Below are positions 39,481-47,638 of a DNA stretch of 64,000 nt, piece after piece. How positions within the stretch are numbered: position 1 is the stretch's first letter; each line of letters starts with the position of its first letter. The position numbers and the translations under genes are program-made. Under the pieces are notes generated by a model. That model was given only the letters and a program-made list of their open reading frames with translations. It was not told the origin of the DNA and did not search any database. The stretch comes from Mojavia pulchra JT2-VF2 (lineage in GTDB: Bacteria > Cyanobacteriota > Cyanobacteriia > Cyanobacteriales > Nostocaceae). The stretch covers positions 860,483 through 924,482 of the forward strand of contig JAHHHN010000001.1 of assembly GCA_019359325.1 (NCBI GenBank), given 5' to 3'.

Positions 39481-42153
39481 TTATATCGCCAAAACTAGCC
39501 GATTGCGGTGGATGTGCAGTAATTGAAATTCTGTATCAGCCACTATTTCTAGCATAGCCAGGATTTGTTCAGGACGCAACAATAAACCGTCGGGGCGACA
39601 ACTACCTACATAACGCAAGACAACTTGAGGCCCGGTTTGGACACTGTTAATTTCTACTAATTCTAGTTCAAACAGGCGATCGCGCAGATTTACTAACTGG
39701 CTTTTACCTGACTTGGTTATTTGCTCCCACCAAATTTCGTCTTTGGCTTGAATTTGGTCAATCCAGTCTTGCCATTGTGCAGGCGTAGCTTCTCCAAGTG
39801 TTGCCACAGTAATCAAATACTCTGCTGCTTCAATTACTTGGCTAGCTGCGGGAGCTTTTAAATCCAACTGAACCACATTATATATAGGTATGTCTGTGGG
39901 TAGTTCTTCAGCTAAATCTTCCCAAAAACTCTTGACATCTATTGACTGAGTTAACTCAAAATCCACAATTTCGCCGCTACTAGTAGCTCCTAAAGCTAAG
40001 GCATTGGCAACAGAAATGCGCGGAGTCGGATGAAATCCTCCACTAAAAGCAATTGGTAATCCGGCTCGTCGCACTACTCGGTCAAATAAGCGCATCAAAT
40101 CGAGATGGCTCAACAAGGCCATGTCTTTGTGTTTACCAAACCAAACCCGTAACCTTTGTAATTTGGACGTATTTGGCACAAACTCGCCAGCGAAGTTTGG
40201 AACATCAGGTGGCTTGATGACGATATTATGCCCGAACTCTGTACCGCAGATGCCACAGTGAGAACAACCCTCAAAAGAGCAATCTGGTATTGTTGCAGCT
40301 GCGAGGGCACGTTGCAAGTCTTCCTTGAGCCACTTTTTATCAATCCCTGTATCTATGTAATCCCAAGGTAAGGGAGTATCAAGGAAGGGGGAGTCAAGGG
40401 GAGGGGGAGAAGAGGGGAGGGGGAAATTAAGAAAATTTTGATTGTCTTCCTTATTTCCTTGGCTTATTGTCTGTTTGTCCTGTTTGTGAAACAAGTTCCA
40501 CTCGCCGTTTTCTACTTGGCGATATTTCCAATCTAAACCAGCTTCAGCGATCGCTACCCCCCAAGCTGCAAATGTTTGATCTACATTGTCATACCAAGAA
40601 TCCATACCTGCGCCCAATTCCCAAGCACGGCGGACTACTTTCCCCAAACTGCGATCGCCTCTGCCAATAAAATCCTCCATCGCTGAGATGCGGACATCAG
40701 TAAAATTGACTTTTACGCCTCTCATCCGGCGGAATTCTTGTCGCAGTAACCTTTGCTTGCGTTCAAACTCAGATGTGGAAACTGAATGCCATTGAAAAGG
40801 TGTATGGGGTTTGGGAGTAAAGTTAGAAATCGTCAAGTTAAAATTAAGTGGTTTTCTGCCCTTCGCCCGACACTCACGCTGTAACCAGCTTACGGTTTCT
40901 ACAATGCCCACAACATCGGCATCTGTCTCACCAGGTAAGCCAATCATAAAATACAACTTGATTTTATCCCAACCTTTCTCCCAAGCTGTTTTTACACCCC
41001 GTAGCAATTCTTCATTGGTCAAACCCTTGTTGACAATATCCCGCATCCGCTGGGTTCCAGCTTCTGGGGCAAAGGTCAGTCCCGCTTGCCTTGTACCTCC
41101 AAGGATGTTGGCAATATTTTCATCAAATCTGTCTACCCGTTGGCTAGGCAGAGACAGAGAAATATTTTCATTTTTTAAACGATTTTTAATTTCCATCCCC
41201 ACTGCTGGTAGGGATAAATAATCAGAACAACTTAGGGATAGCAGAGAAAACTCATTATAACCAGTCGCTCGCATTCCCTCCTCAATTGCTTCTACTACTC
41301 GGTCTGGTTCTACATCCCGTGCTGGTCGGGTAAGCATTCCAGGTTGGCAGAAGCGACAACCACGAGTGCAACCGCGTCGAATCTCAATTGTTAAGCGGTC
41401 ATGTACTGTCTCTACATAGGGAACTAGCCCAATCGAATAAGCTGGTATAGGTGTAGCAACTCGCCGTAGAATTCGTTTTGGCACATCATCAAGCGCAGGA
41501 TAAACTGAGCCATCCTCCGCCATGCTGTAAAACTGAGGTACGTATACCCCTGGTATTTGTGCCAAGTCCCACAACAATTGTTGACGGCTTAATCTTGCGT
41601 TTTTGCCTTCTTCCAACACCAAGCCAATTTCTGGTAACAGTTCCTCGCCATCTCCAAGAGCGAAAAAGTCGAAGAAGTCCGCGTAAGGTTCAGGGTTGGA
41701 AGTTGCTGTCTGTCCTCCGGCAAAAATCAACGGGAAGTTTCCCTCTGTCCGTTCTTGCCATGTGAGGGGTATCCCAGCCAAATCCAACATTTCCAAAATG
41801 TTGGTTGCTCCTAGTTCGTAACTAAGGCTAAACCCTAAAATGTCAAATTCTGTCAGCCATCGCTTTGACTCTACCGCAAACAAAGGAGTATGGGTAGTGC
41901 GTAGTTTGGCTGACAGATCTGAGCCTGGTAAGTAAGCCCGATCGCATAACTGGCGAGGCTGGGCATTCAAGATGTTATAGAGGATGATATGCCCTAAGTT
42001 AGATGCTCCGACTTCATATACCTCCGGGTAGGTTAACACCCAGCGTATTGTTGCCGAATCCCAAGGCTTATGTACTGCTAAGCGCTCATTACCCAGGTAA
42101 CGCGCAGGTTTTAAAATATCCGATGTAATTAAATTTTCAACTGCAACAGCCAC
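39481..42153 (-). CDS. TIGR03960-type B12-binding-like radical SAM protein with C-terminal DUF2344
   Basis: 890 residues from GTG 42153. The N-terminal third is a B12-binding-like Rossmann region (TYPEVYEVGASNLGHIILYN, DFFALGDGEELLPEI). The radical SAM domain has IRRGCTRGCRFCQPG, with Cys262, Cys266 and Cys269 in CxxxCxxC binding the 4Fe-4S cluster. A CSHCGICG cysteine cluster lies at about 630, then the DUF2344 domain (LRVWFGKHKDMALLSHLDLMRLF). The same fusion sits beside rne/rng genes in many bacteria, suggesting RNA or ribosome modification; the substrate is not known. Between about residues 555 and 595 a Pro/Ser/Gln-rich insertion (FPLPSSPPPLDSPFLDTP) is encoded by a G-rich intergenic-type repeat (see findings). 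Confidence 0.9.
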   Translation of the reverse strand: MAVAVENLITSDILKPARYLGNERLAVHKPWDSATIRWVLTYPEVYEVGASNLGHIILYNILNAQPRQLCDRAYLPGSDLSAKLRTTHTPLFAVESKRWLTEFDILGFSLSYELGATNILEMLDLAGIPLTWQERTEGNFPLIFAGGQTATSNPEPYADFFDFFALGDGEELLPEIGLVLEEGKNARLSRQQLLWDLAQIPGVYVPQFYSMAEDGSVYPALDDVPKRILRRVATPIPAYSIGLVPYVETVHDRLTIEIRRGCTRGCRFCQPGMLTRPARDVEPDRVVEAIEEGMRATGYNEFSLLSLSCSDYLSLPAVGMEIKNRLKNENISLSLPSQRVDRFDENIANILGGTRQAGLTFAPEAGTQRMRDIVNKGLTNEELLRGVKTAWEKGWDKIKLYFMIGLPGETDADVVGIVETVSWLQRECRAKGRKPLNFNLTISNFTPKPHTPFQWHSVSTSEFERKQRLLRQEFRRMRGVKVNFTDVRISAMEDFIGRGDRSLGKVVRRAWELGAGMDSWYDNVDQTFAAWGVAIAEAGLDWKYRQVENGEWNLFHKQDKQTISQGNKEDNQNFLNFPLPSSPPPLDSPFLDTPLPWDYIDTGIDKKWLKEDLQRALAAATIPDCSFEGCSHCGICGTEFGHNIVIKPPDVPNFAGEFVPNTSKLQRLRVWFGKHKDMALLSHLDLMRLFDRVVRRAGLPIAFSGGFHPTPRISVANALALGATSSGEIVDFELTQSIDVKSFWEDLAEELPTDIPIYNVVQLDLKAPAASQVIEAAEYLITVATLGEATPAQWQDWIDQIQAKDEIWWEQITKSGKSQLVNLRDRLFELELVEINSVQTGPQVVLRYVGSCRPDGLLLRPEQILAMLEIVADTEFQLLHIHRNRLVLAI

Positions 42154-42337
42154 TGTGCTATCTTCTAGCTACCTTATCTACAGCTAATCACCTCCAACCT
42201 TAGCATTGATTAGGTCTTTCAAGAGAGTTGTTCGTTGTAACTTACAATTCTTTTACATAATTGTCTTCCACATTGACACTATCATTAGCATTGCTCTTTC
42301 TAATGAAGTCATGCCACTGCCAACTAGATAGAGCGAT

Positions 42338-42640
42338 TTAACTGATTTCAAACACCCTATCGAGTTGTGTCAATTCAAAAATAATTTTAATTGACGGAGA
42401 AACAGAGCAAAGTTGCAAACTCCGTCCCAAACTCCCAGCCAGCTTGAGCGCAGATACCAATGCCATTAAACCTGCACTGTCTAAGGATTCTACTGCTGCC
42501 AAATCCACTACCAAGATTGAGGTATCATCTTGTGCCAACGCTGTAGTCAGATCTCGCTCAAATTCTAAGGCGTTGACGGCATTTAGGCAGCCTTGGGGAC
42601 GAATAACTGTAATTTTTGGACATTTAAGTACCGCTTGCAT
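42338..42640 (-). CDS. STAS-domain protein (anti-sigma factor antagonist-like)
   Basis: 100 residues from ATG 42640, which has AGGA seven bases upstream; a GTG at 42646 is in frame. Single STAS domain with the phosphorylatable serine in ESLDSAGLMALVSALK. Such proteins bind anti-sigma kinases when unphosphorylated, or regulate other partners. No kinase or phosphatase gene is adjacent, so its partner is elsewhere. Confidence 0.88.
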   Translation of the reverse strand: MQAVLKCPKITVIRPQGCLNAVNALEFERDLTTALAQDDTSILVVDLAAVESLDSAGLMALVSALKLAGSLGRSLQLCSVSPSIKIIFELTQLDRVFEIS

Positions 42641-43109
42641 AATCACATCCTAATTAAAGTTATTGAACCGTAAAGCTTAGATGTATTTGAACATAAACTT
42701 TTTTTCACAACATCGACCATTCGTCTTAGGTTTCTTTGCTGAATCTTTATCGCTTTACTACCTCTGTTTAAAGATTGTCATAATTACTGGTTAAAATGTA
42801 TGTATAAATACATTTTTTTATTCTCAGTTAAAAAACAATCTTCATAGACATTCAAAGAACAGATGAAGTCACAGTAGGTATGCTGAGAATGCCTGCTTGA
42901 TCAATAATTGAGGCTGATTTAAACTAAATTCATCTGTAGGGTAAATTCCCTGAATTTCGCGTTTGCTAGTGGCAAATATCAAGGTTGTTAGCCGAATACT
43001 GGTTCACATTTTTAGTGATATAGATCACTACAACCCGTAAATCTGGATCACATTTTATACCGAACTCTATCTGGAATAATTAGTAACACATACAATTGGT
43101 TTATTTTTT
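42641..43109. other. Intergenic region between divergent STAS and small-protein genes
   Basis: 469 bp without a coding frame. Besides the CRP-like palindrome at 43013-43030 I see only AT-rich sequence. Confidence 0.45.
43013..43030 (+). promoter_or_regulatory. CRP-like palindrome
   Basis: TAGTGATATAGATCACTA is a perfect palindrome with core GTGA-N6-TCAC, close to the TGTGA-N6-TCACA consensus of cyanobacterial cAMP receptor proteins. It is centred about 88 bp upstream of the start at 43110 and 380 bp upstream of the STAS gene. One further TCACAT half-site follows at about 43049. Chance occurrence cannot be excluded. Confidence 0.4.
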
Positions 43110-43307
43110 ATGAGAACTAGGTATGCTATTCGTCGATTGGTAGAAAAAGCTCTTGACATTAAAAAATTAACTCCCGAAATTGAAAATGAAATTAACTCAG
43201 AACTGACTGAAATGGGTTATATCTCTGATGTTGACTACGAAGCTCTGGAGTTATTAATGGCAGAGATGGATGCTGGTCGAATTAAGTTAGTTCCAAGCTT
43301 AGGATAG
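43110..43307 (+). CDS. Small conserved cyanobacterial protein, unknown function
   Basis: 65 residues, all helical and charged: MRTRYAIRRLVEKALDIKK, then TPEIENEINSELTEMGYISD and YEALELLMAEMDAGRIKLV. No cysteines, no signal. Similar short proteins occur in relatives, as far as I recall, but no function is known. The upstream CRP-like palindrome may regulate it. Confidence 0.7.
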   Translation: MRTRYAIRRLVEKALDIKKLTPEIENEINSELTEMGYISDVDYEALELLMAEMDAGRIKLVPSLG

Positions 43308-43534
43308 GAATCCAGCCCTTAGCATTGCAGCTTTTGCCTCTGTATCGGTTTTGAGCAAAATTTAGAGCTATCAAACTTCAAAAAACTTAATACAATTGGT
43401 AAGAACACAGCGCCAAGAACTAGCGCGATGTCATCTTCGGTTATTTTTTTGTGAGTTGAATATTTAGTTCCCTAGCCTGGCGTAAACTGTGCTAATAAGC
43501 ATCCCATCCACAATTGCATTATTAGTACGTCGCC

Positions 43535-44710
43535 ATGCAGTTCGCTAAACGCCTAGCAAAAATTCCTCCCTACCTGTTTGCTGAAATTGACCGCAAACGT
43601 AATGAACTCGTAGCCAAGGGAGTTGACATCATAAATTTGGCTGTGGGCGATCCGGATAAACCGACTCCAATTCATATACTCCAGGTAATGCATGAGGCGA
43701 TTGATGACGTCTCCACCCACAACTATCCCCCCTATCAAGGTACCAAAGAATTTCGAGAGGCAGCGGTTAAGTGGATGGAGCGTCGGTTTGGAGTGACAGG
43801 GTTGAACCCGAATACAGAGGTTGTCTCTTCTATTGGTTCCAAGGAAGCCATTCATAATACCTTCTTAGCCTTTGTGGAAGCAGGAGATTATACGCTAATA
43901 CCCGATCCTGGTTATCCTGTATACCGGACTGCGACTTTGTTTGCTGGTGGTGAGTCTTTTACCATGCCATTGAAGGCAGAAAACCAATATTTGCCTGATC
44001 TGAATGTGATTCCTGAAGAAGTTGCTCGGAAAGCAAAACTGTTGTGGATTAACTATCCCAATAATCCTACTGGGGCACTGGCAACGTTGGAGTTTTTTGA
44101 AGAATTGGTAGCTTTCTGTAAGCAGTACAATATTTTGTTATGTCATGACAACGCTTACTCAGAAATGGCATACGATGGCTACAAACCACCAAGTATATTG
44201 CAAGTGCCAGGTGCCAAGGATGTAGCGATCGAGTTTCACAGTTTGTCTAAGTCATACAATATGACGGGCTGGCGAGTTGGTTTTGTGGTTGGGAATGCCA
44301 TCGGCATTAAAGGCTTGGCACAGGTAAAGAGTAACGTCGATTCTGGGGTATTTAAGGCAATTCAAGCATGTGCGATCGCAGCTTATTCTACCAGTGAAGC
44401 TGAACTCCAATCTCTAATTTCTGTGTACCAACACCGCCGCGACATCATCGTTAAAGGGCTGCAATCTCTAGGTTGGCCAATTCAGCCTCCTAAAGCTACT
44501 CTTTACCTTTGGGCACCTGTTCCTCCAGGATATACTTCAACAGAATTTGTAACTCTACTACTTGACAAGTGTGGCATTCTTGTACCTCCGGGTAATGGTT
44601 ATGGTGCCATGGGAGAAGGCTTTTTCCGAATTGCCTTAACTGTAAGCGATGAGCGGATGTACGAAGCAATTCAACGCTTGAAGGATGTCGGCATTCGCTA
44701 CGCTGAATGA
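43535..44710 (+). CDS. LL-diaminopimelate aminotransferase-like class I aminotransferase
   Basis: 391 residues. PLP-enzyme fold type I: NLAVGDPDKPTP, the substrate-binding PNNPTG, and SLSKSYNMTGWRVGF with Lys239 as the PLP Schiff base. The start MQFAKRLAKIPPYLFAEIDRK is typical of the DapL2-type group, annotated as LL-DAP aminotransferase (lysine and peptidoglycan precursor synthesis). Cyanobacteria also have a plant-type DapL, so this copy may instead use another amino acid; I therefore give no symbol. It begins 227 bp after the small-protein gene and is convergent with the 44750 gene. Confidence 0.85.
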   Translation: MQFAKRLAKIPPYLFAEIDRKRNELVAKGVDIINLAVGDPDKPTPIHILQVMHEAIDDVSTHNYPPYQGTKEFREAAVKWMERRFGVTGLNPNTEVVSSIGSKEAIHNTFLAFVEAGDYTLIPDPGYPVYRTATLFAGGESFTMPLKAENQYLPDLNVIPEEVARKAKLLWINYPNNPTGALATLEFFEELVAFCKQYNILLCHDNAYSEMAYDGYKPPSILQVPGAKDVAIEFHSLSKSYNMTGWRVGFVVGNAIGIKGLAQVKSNVDSGVFKAIQACAIAAYSTSEAELQSLISVYQHRRDIIVKGLQSLGWPIQPPKATLYLWAPVPPGYTSTEFVTLLLDKCGILVPPGNGYGAMGEGFFRIALTVSDERMYEAIQRLKDVGIRYAE

Positions 44711-44749
44711 AGATAATAAAGACTAGAGATTGGGTAATGGGATATTTTC

Positions 44750-45112
44750 CTAATCTCCAGCCCCAAGCCCTTCTTGATATAACTGCCACACTTGGTGAAT
44801 AAACTGATGAAGTTGCTGTTTGGCTGCTGAGTCAGATTCTGATTTTGTTTCTTTTGCTAAAATCTGGCTCAATATTGTAATTACTTCTGTGTCTAGGGCT
44901 GGTCGAAATAAGTTTACAGGCCAAAGCAAGTCAGACGAATCTCGTAAATCGGTTAGATGCGGTGGTTCTGGGATAAAATTTACCAGCACTAAAGGACGCA
45001 CCCAGCACAACTGGCGAGAAACCACGACTTGAATGACTTCTGCATACAGATTCGTGTCGCCATGATTTAAAGACACAATTTGTCCTGGTTGAAATTCTAG
45101 GCTCATGTCCAT
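44750..45112 (-). CDS. Conserved cyanobacterial hypothetical protein
   Basis: 120 residues from ATG 45112 (GTG 45118 and ATG 45106 also possible). The N-terminal half is a compact beta region (FQPGQIVSLNHGDTNLYAEV, QLCWVRPLVLV) followed by DLLWPVNLFRPALDTEVI and a C-terminal helix. I recognise the pattern from other cyanobacteria but know no function. It is soluble with no catalytic motif that I can see. It overlaps nothing and ends 40 bp from the aminotransferase stop. Confidence 0.75.
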   Translation of the reverse strand: MDMSLEFQPGQIVSLNHGDTNLYAEVIQVVVSRQLCWVRPLVLVNFIPEPPHLTDLRDSSDLLWPVNLFRPALDTEVITILSQILAKETKSESDSAAKQQLHQFIHQVWQLYQEGLGAGD

Positions 45113-45406
45113 AATCACGTAGCTTGGGGCAGTAAGGATAGTATTGCAGCTTCCTTAATGTTAAAGACAATGCACTATGCTAAGAGGAAGTTGCTGCAAC
45201 ATTAGGGTAGCATTATCACACCTGCGATGTTTAAAACCTCAGCTTCTAAAATCTTTAGGTTATACTGCCCAGATTAGCCCCAGGCTGCAAAATTTTTCGT
45301 TGCCATGCATCTGTATGTAAATGCTATAGAATAAATGAATAACTGTTAAGCAATTGCTGGACAGATACTCTGTTGTAGTAAATCAACGATAAAAGAGCAA
45401 AGAGCA

Positions 45407-45688
45407 GTGTCAGTCGAAACTATTGAGAAGCGTTCCACATCCCGTAAGCTCGCGCCTCGTTATCGCGTTTTGCTCCATAACGACGACTACAACCCTATGG
45501 AGTACGTGGTACAGGTACTAATTACAACAGTGCCGGGACTCACCCAGCCCCAGGCTGTCAGTATTATGATGGAAGCTCATACTAATGGGCTAGCTTTAGT
45601 CATTACTTGTGCTCAAGAACATGCTGAGTTTTATTGTGAAACTTTGAAAAGTCATGGTTTGAGCAGCACAATTGAACCTGACGAATAA
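45407..45688 (+). CDS. clpS: ATP-dependent Clp protease adaptor ClpS
   Basis: 93 residues from GTG 45407. Core motif YRVLLHNDDYNPMEYVVQVL holds the Asn-Asp pair that binds the N-degron amino group; MEAHTNGLALVITCAQEHAE follows. Delivers N-end-rule substrates to ClpC/ClpA. Cyanobacteria often have two ClpS paralogues; which one this is cannot be told here. Followed by the CPBP protease gene 134 bp on. Confidence 0.93.
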   Translation: MSVETIEKRSTSRKLAPRYRVLLHNDDYNPMEYVVQVLITTVPGLTQPQAVSIMMEAHTNGLALVITCAQEHAEFYCETLKSHGLSSTIEPDE

Positions 45689-45822
45689 GTAAGTTAGGTT
45701 TTTTGTGAAAAATTTATCTTGTACCAGAAGGAAGACGATAAAAGGTAAAACTTAAAGAGATTTCCTTTAAACTTTTACTGTTTGACCTTTAAAATTTATC
45801 TTCTTTCCTTCTTTGGCTTGGT

Positions 45823-46653
45823 ATGAAAATCAACCTTGTCCGTCTAGCTCAAAGCCCTGCCCCTATTAGGCTGGGTTATTTTATTTTGAATTTGTTATTG
45901 CTATGGTTGCCTTTTGCTGTACCAATTTACTTACTAGTGGATGATTCCAACTTAGAAAGTATTTTAACAATAGTATTGCTATATGTAGAGTTTATTTTCT
46001 TACTGAAGCTATGGGGTAAATACATCTACCAACAACCCCAGATACTGCGGCATTATGGCTTAGAAATCTCGCGGCAAAATGCTATAGATTTGTTGCGTGG
46101 TCTGGCTATTGGGATAATTAGCATATTGATATTATTTGGATTACAAGGTTTTTTAGGTTGGTTAGTGTGGCAACAACCTCATGTTTTCTTACTAAAAATT
46201 ATTTTAGAAGGTTTAATTGTAGGTTCAGGTATAGGGTTTGCTGAGGAATTGTTATTTCGAGGCTGGTTACTCAATGAATTGCAACGGGATTACACTCCGC
46301 GTGTGGCTTTGTGGACAGATGCAATTTTATTTGCTGCATTGCACTTTATTAAACCGCTAGAGGCAATTATTCACACACTACCTCAATTCCCAACTTTAGT
46401 ACTTTTGGGATTAACGCAGGTATGGGGTAAGGGATGGCGTAGGGGACGCTTAGGGTTACCAATTGGTTTACATGGTGGTTTAGTCTGGGGCTACTACATA
46501 ATTAATGTTGGCGAATTAATTAAATATTCGGGTCAGGTTCCTGATTGGGTTACGGGTGTGAATAATAATCCCTTGCAAGGTGTTATGGGGATGTTATTTA
46601 TGAGTGTATTGGCGTTATGGATGCGGAGGATAACTATAAAAATAAAGAGTTAA
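45823..46653 (+). CDS. CPBP-family intramembrane glutamic protease
   Basis: 276 residues, about seven transmembrane helices. Motif 1 EELLFRGWLL (Glu141-Glu142, Arg146) and the later HFIKP (His174) and LHGGLVWGYY are the conserved catalytic elements of the CAAX-protease/self-immunity fold. Substrates of bacterial members are mostly unknown. It lies in the same direction as clpS and a shared transcript is possible. A palindromic terminator follows about 160 bp downstream. Confidence 0.88.
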   Translation: MKINLVRLAQSPAPIRLGYFILNLLLLWLPFAVPIYLLVDDSNLESILTIVLLYVEFIFLLKLWGKYIYQQPQILRHYGLEISRQNAIDLLRGLAIGIISILILFGLQGFLGWLVWQQPHVFLLKIILEGLIVGSGIGFAEELLFRGWLLNELQRDYTPRVALWTDAILFAALHFIKPLEAIIHTLPQFPTLVLLGLTQVWGKGWRRGRLGLPIGLHGGLVWGYYIINVGELIKYSGQVPDWVTGVNNNPLQGVMGMLFMSVLALWMRRITIKIKS

Positions 46654-46811
46654 AAACATGATGAGCTTTGAACTGACAAAATAGAAATATTAAGCTCTCA
46701 AAAACAGATTACAAACTTAAATGTAGAGTATTATTAATGCTTATTTTTATTTTCTGTCAAGACAAATATCTGATACCAAATTGAAAACAGAATGTGACAG
46801 ATACAAGCCTG

Positions 46812-46836
46812 TAAACCCAGATTAAATCTGGGTTTA
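46812..46836. terminator. Bidirectional terminator-like palindrome
   Basis: TAAACCCAGAT (46812-46822), short loop, ATCTGGGTTTA (46826-46836), followed by an ATTAATTTT tract. Placed between convergent genes, so it can serve both. Confidence 0.65.
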
Positions 46837-46840
46837 TTAA

Positions 46841-46871
46841 TTTTGAATTTTGAATTAAAAATTTTGAATTG
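46841..46871. repeat. TTTTGAATT tandem repeat
   Basis: Three near-copies of TTTTGAATT (two directly adjacent at 46841-46855 and one at 46863-46871). The same unit recurs at 54001-54014 next to the response-regulator gene, so it is a dispersed intergenic repeat. Confidence 0.55.
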
Positions 46872-46999
46872 GTATTAATTTCCTTCCCCTCTTTGTGTTT
46901 TGGCGTGAGCTTTTCATAGCATTATTGAACAATACTAAAATTACATCTGCTAGGTTATTTGTCTCAAGATTGTAGAGAAAAGATAAATTGCCTCATAAA

Positions 47000-47638
47000 T
47001 TAGGAAACTGTCTCAACCACAGTGCCCACCAAACAAGCTCTATCTAAATTAACACCGTTCCAATTTGCACCTTCTAATTCAGCACACAACAAATTTGCCC
47101 CTGTCAAATTCGCTCCTGCCAAGTTTGCCCCACGCAAGTCAGCTTCTTCGAGATTTGCCTCACTCAACAATGCGCCTTGCAAATCAGCACGGCTCAAGTC
47201 TGCACCTTTGAGATTTGCGCCCGTCAGATTAGCACCGCGCAAGTCAGCACTCCGCAAATCAACGCCTTGCAAATTCACGTTCATCAAATTAGCACCACTC
47301 AAAAATGCACCTGCTAAAGACACATCACTGAGTGTCGCACCCATAAAGTTAGCACCACGCAAATTACTACCCCGCAAATCAGCACCTGTCAAATCTGCTT
47401 GCATCAGGTTTGCTCCCATGAGGTTCGCCCGTAAGTCAGTTGCTTGGAGGTTCGCCCCCATCAAATTTGCTCCTTCTAGATGCCCACCTTCGAGTTTGGA
47501 ACCAGTGAAATTAGTACCTACAAGGGTAGCGCCTGCAAGGTTAATCCGGCTTAAATCAAGTTGGCAGAGTTCTTCGTCTTCTAAATCTGCCCCTGGAAGT
47601 TGTTTAATGTTTCCTAATCTAATGGCTTCAATATTCAT
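47000..47638 (-). CDS. Pentapeptide-repeat protein
   Basis: 212 residues. After about 28 residues, nearly the whole chain consists of A(D/N)LxX pentapeptides (for example ANLMGANLQATDLRANLMG), which fold as a right-handed quadrilateral beta-helix. There is no signal or extra domain. Its ATG overlaps the TGA of the DICT/HD gene (ATGA), so translation is coupled and a functional link with that regulator is likely. The Ala/Asn/Leu periodicity produces a long spurious antisense frame. The function of most cyanobacterial pentapeptide proteins is unknown; DNA mimicry is known for a few. Confidence 0.9.
   Translation of the reverse strand: MNIEAIRLGNIKQLPGADLEDEELCQLDLSRINLAGATLVGTNFTGSKLEGGHLEGANLMGANLQATDLRANLMGANLMQADLTGADLRGSNLRGANFMGATLSDVSLAGAFLSGANLMNVNLQGVDLRSADLRGANLTGANLKGADLSRADLQGALLSEANLEEADLRGANLAGANLTGANLLCAELEGANWNGVNLDRACLVGTVVETVS

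Larger units (their letters stand above)
46654..46999. other. Gap between convergent CPBP and pentapeptide genes
   Basis: 346 bp with no gene. Contains the palindrome at 46812-46836 and, at 46841-46871, tandem TTTTGAATT-type repeats that recur at 54001-54020. Confidence 0.5.
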
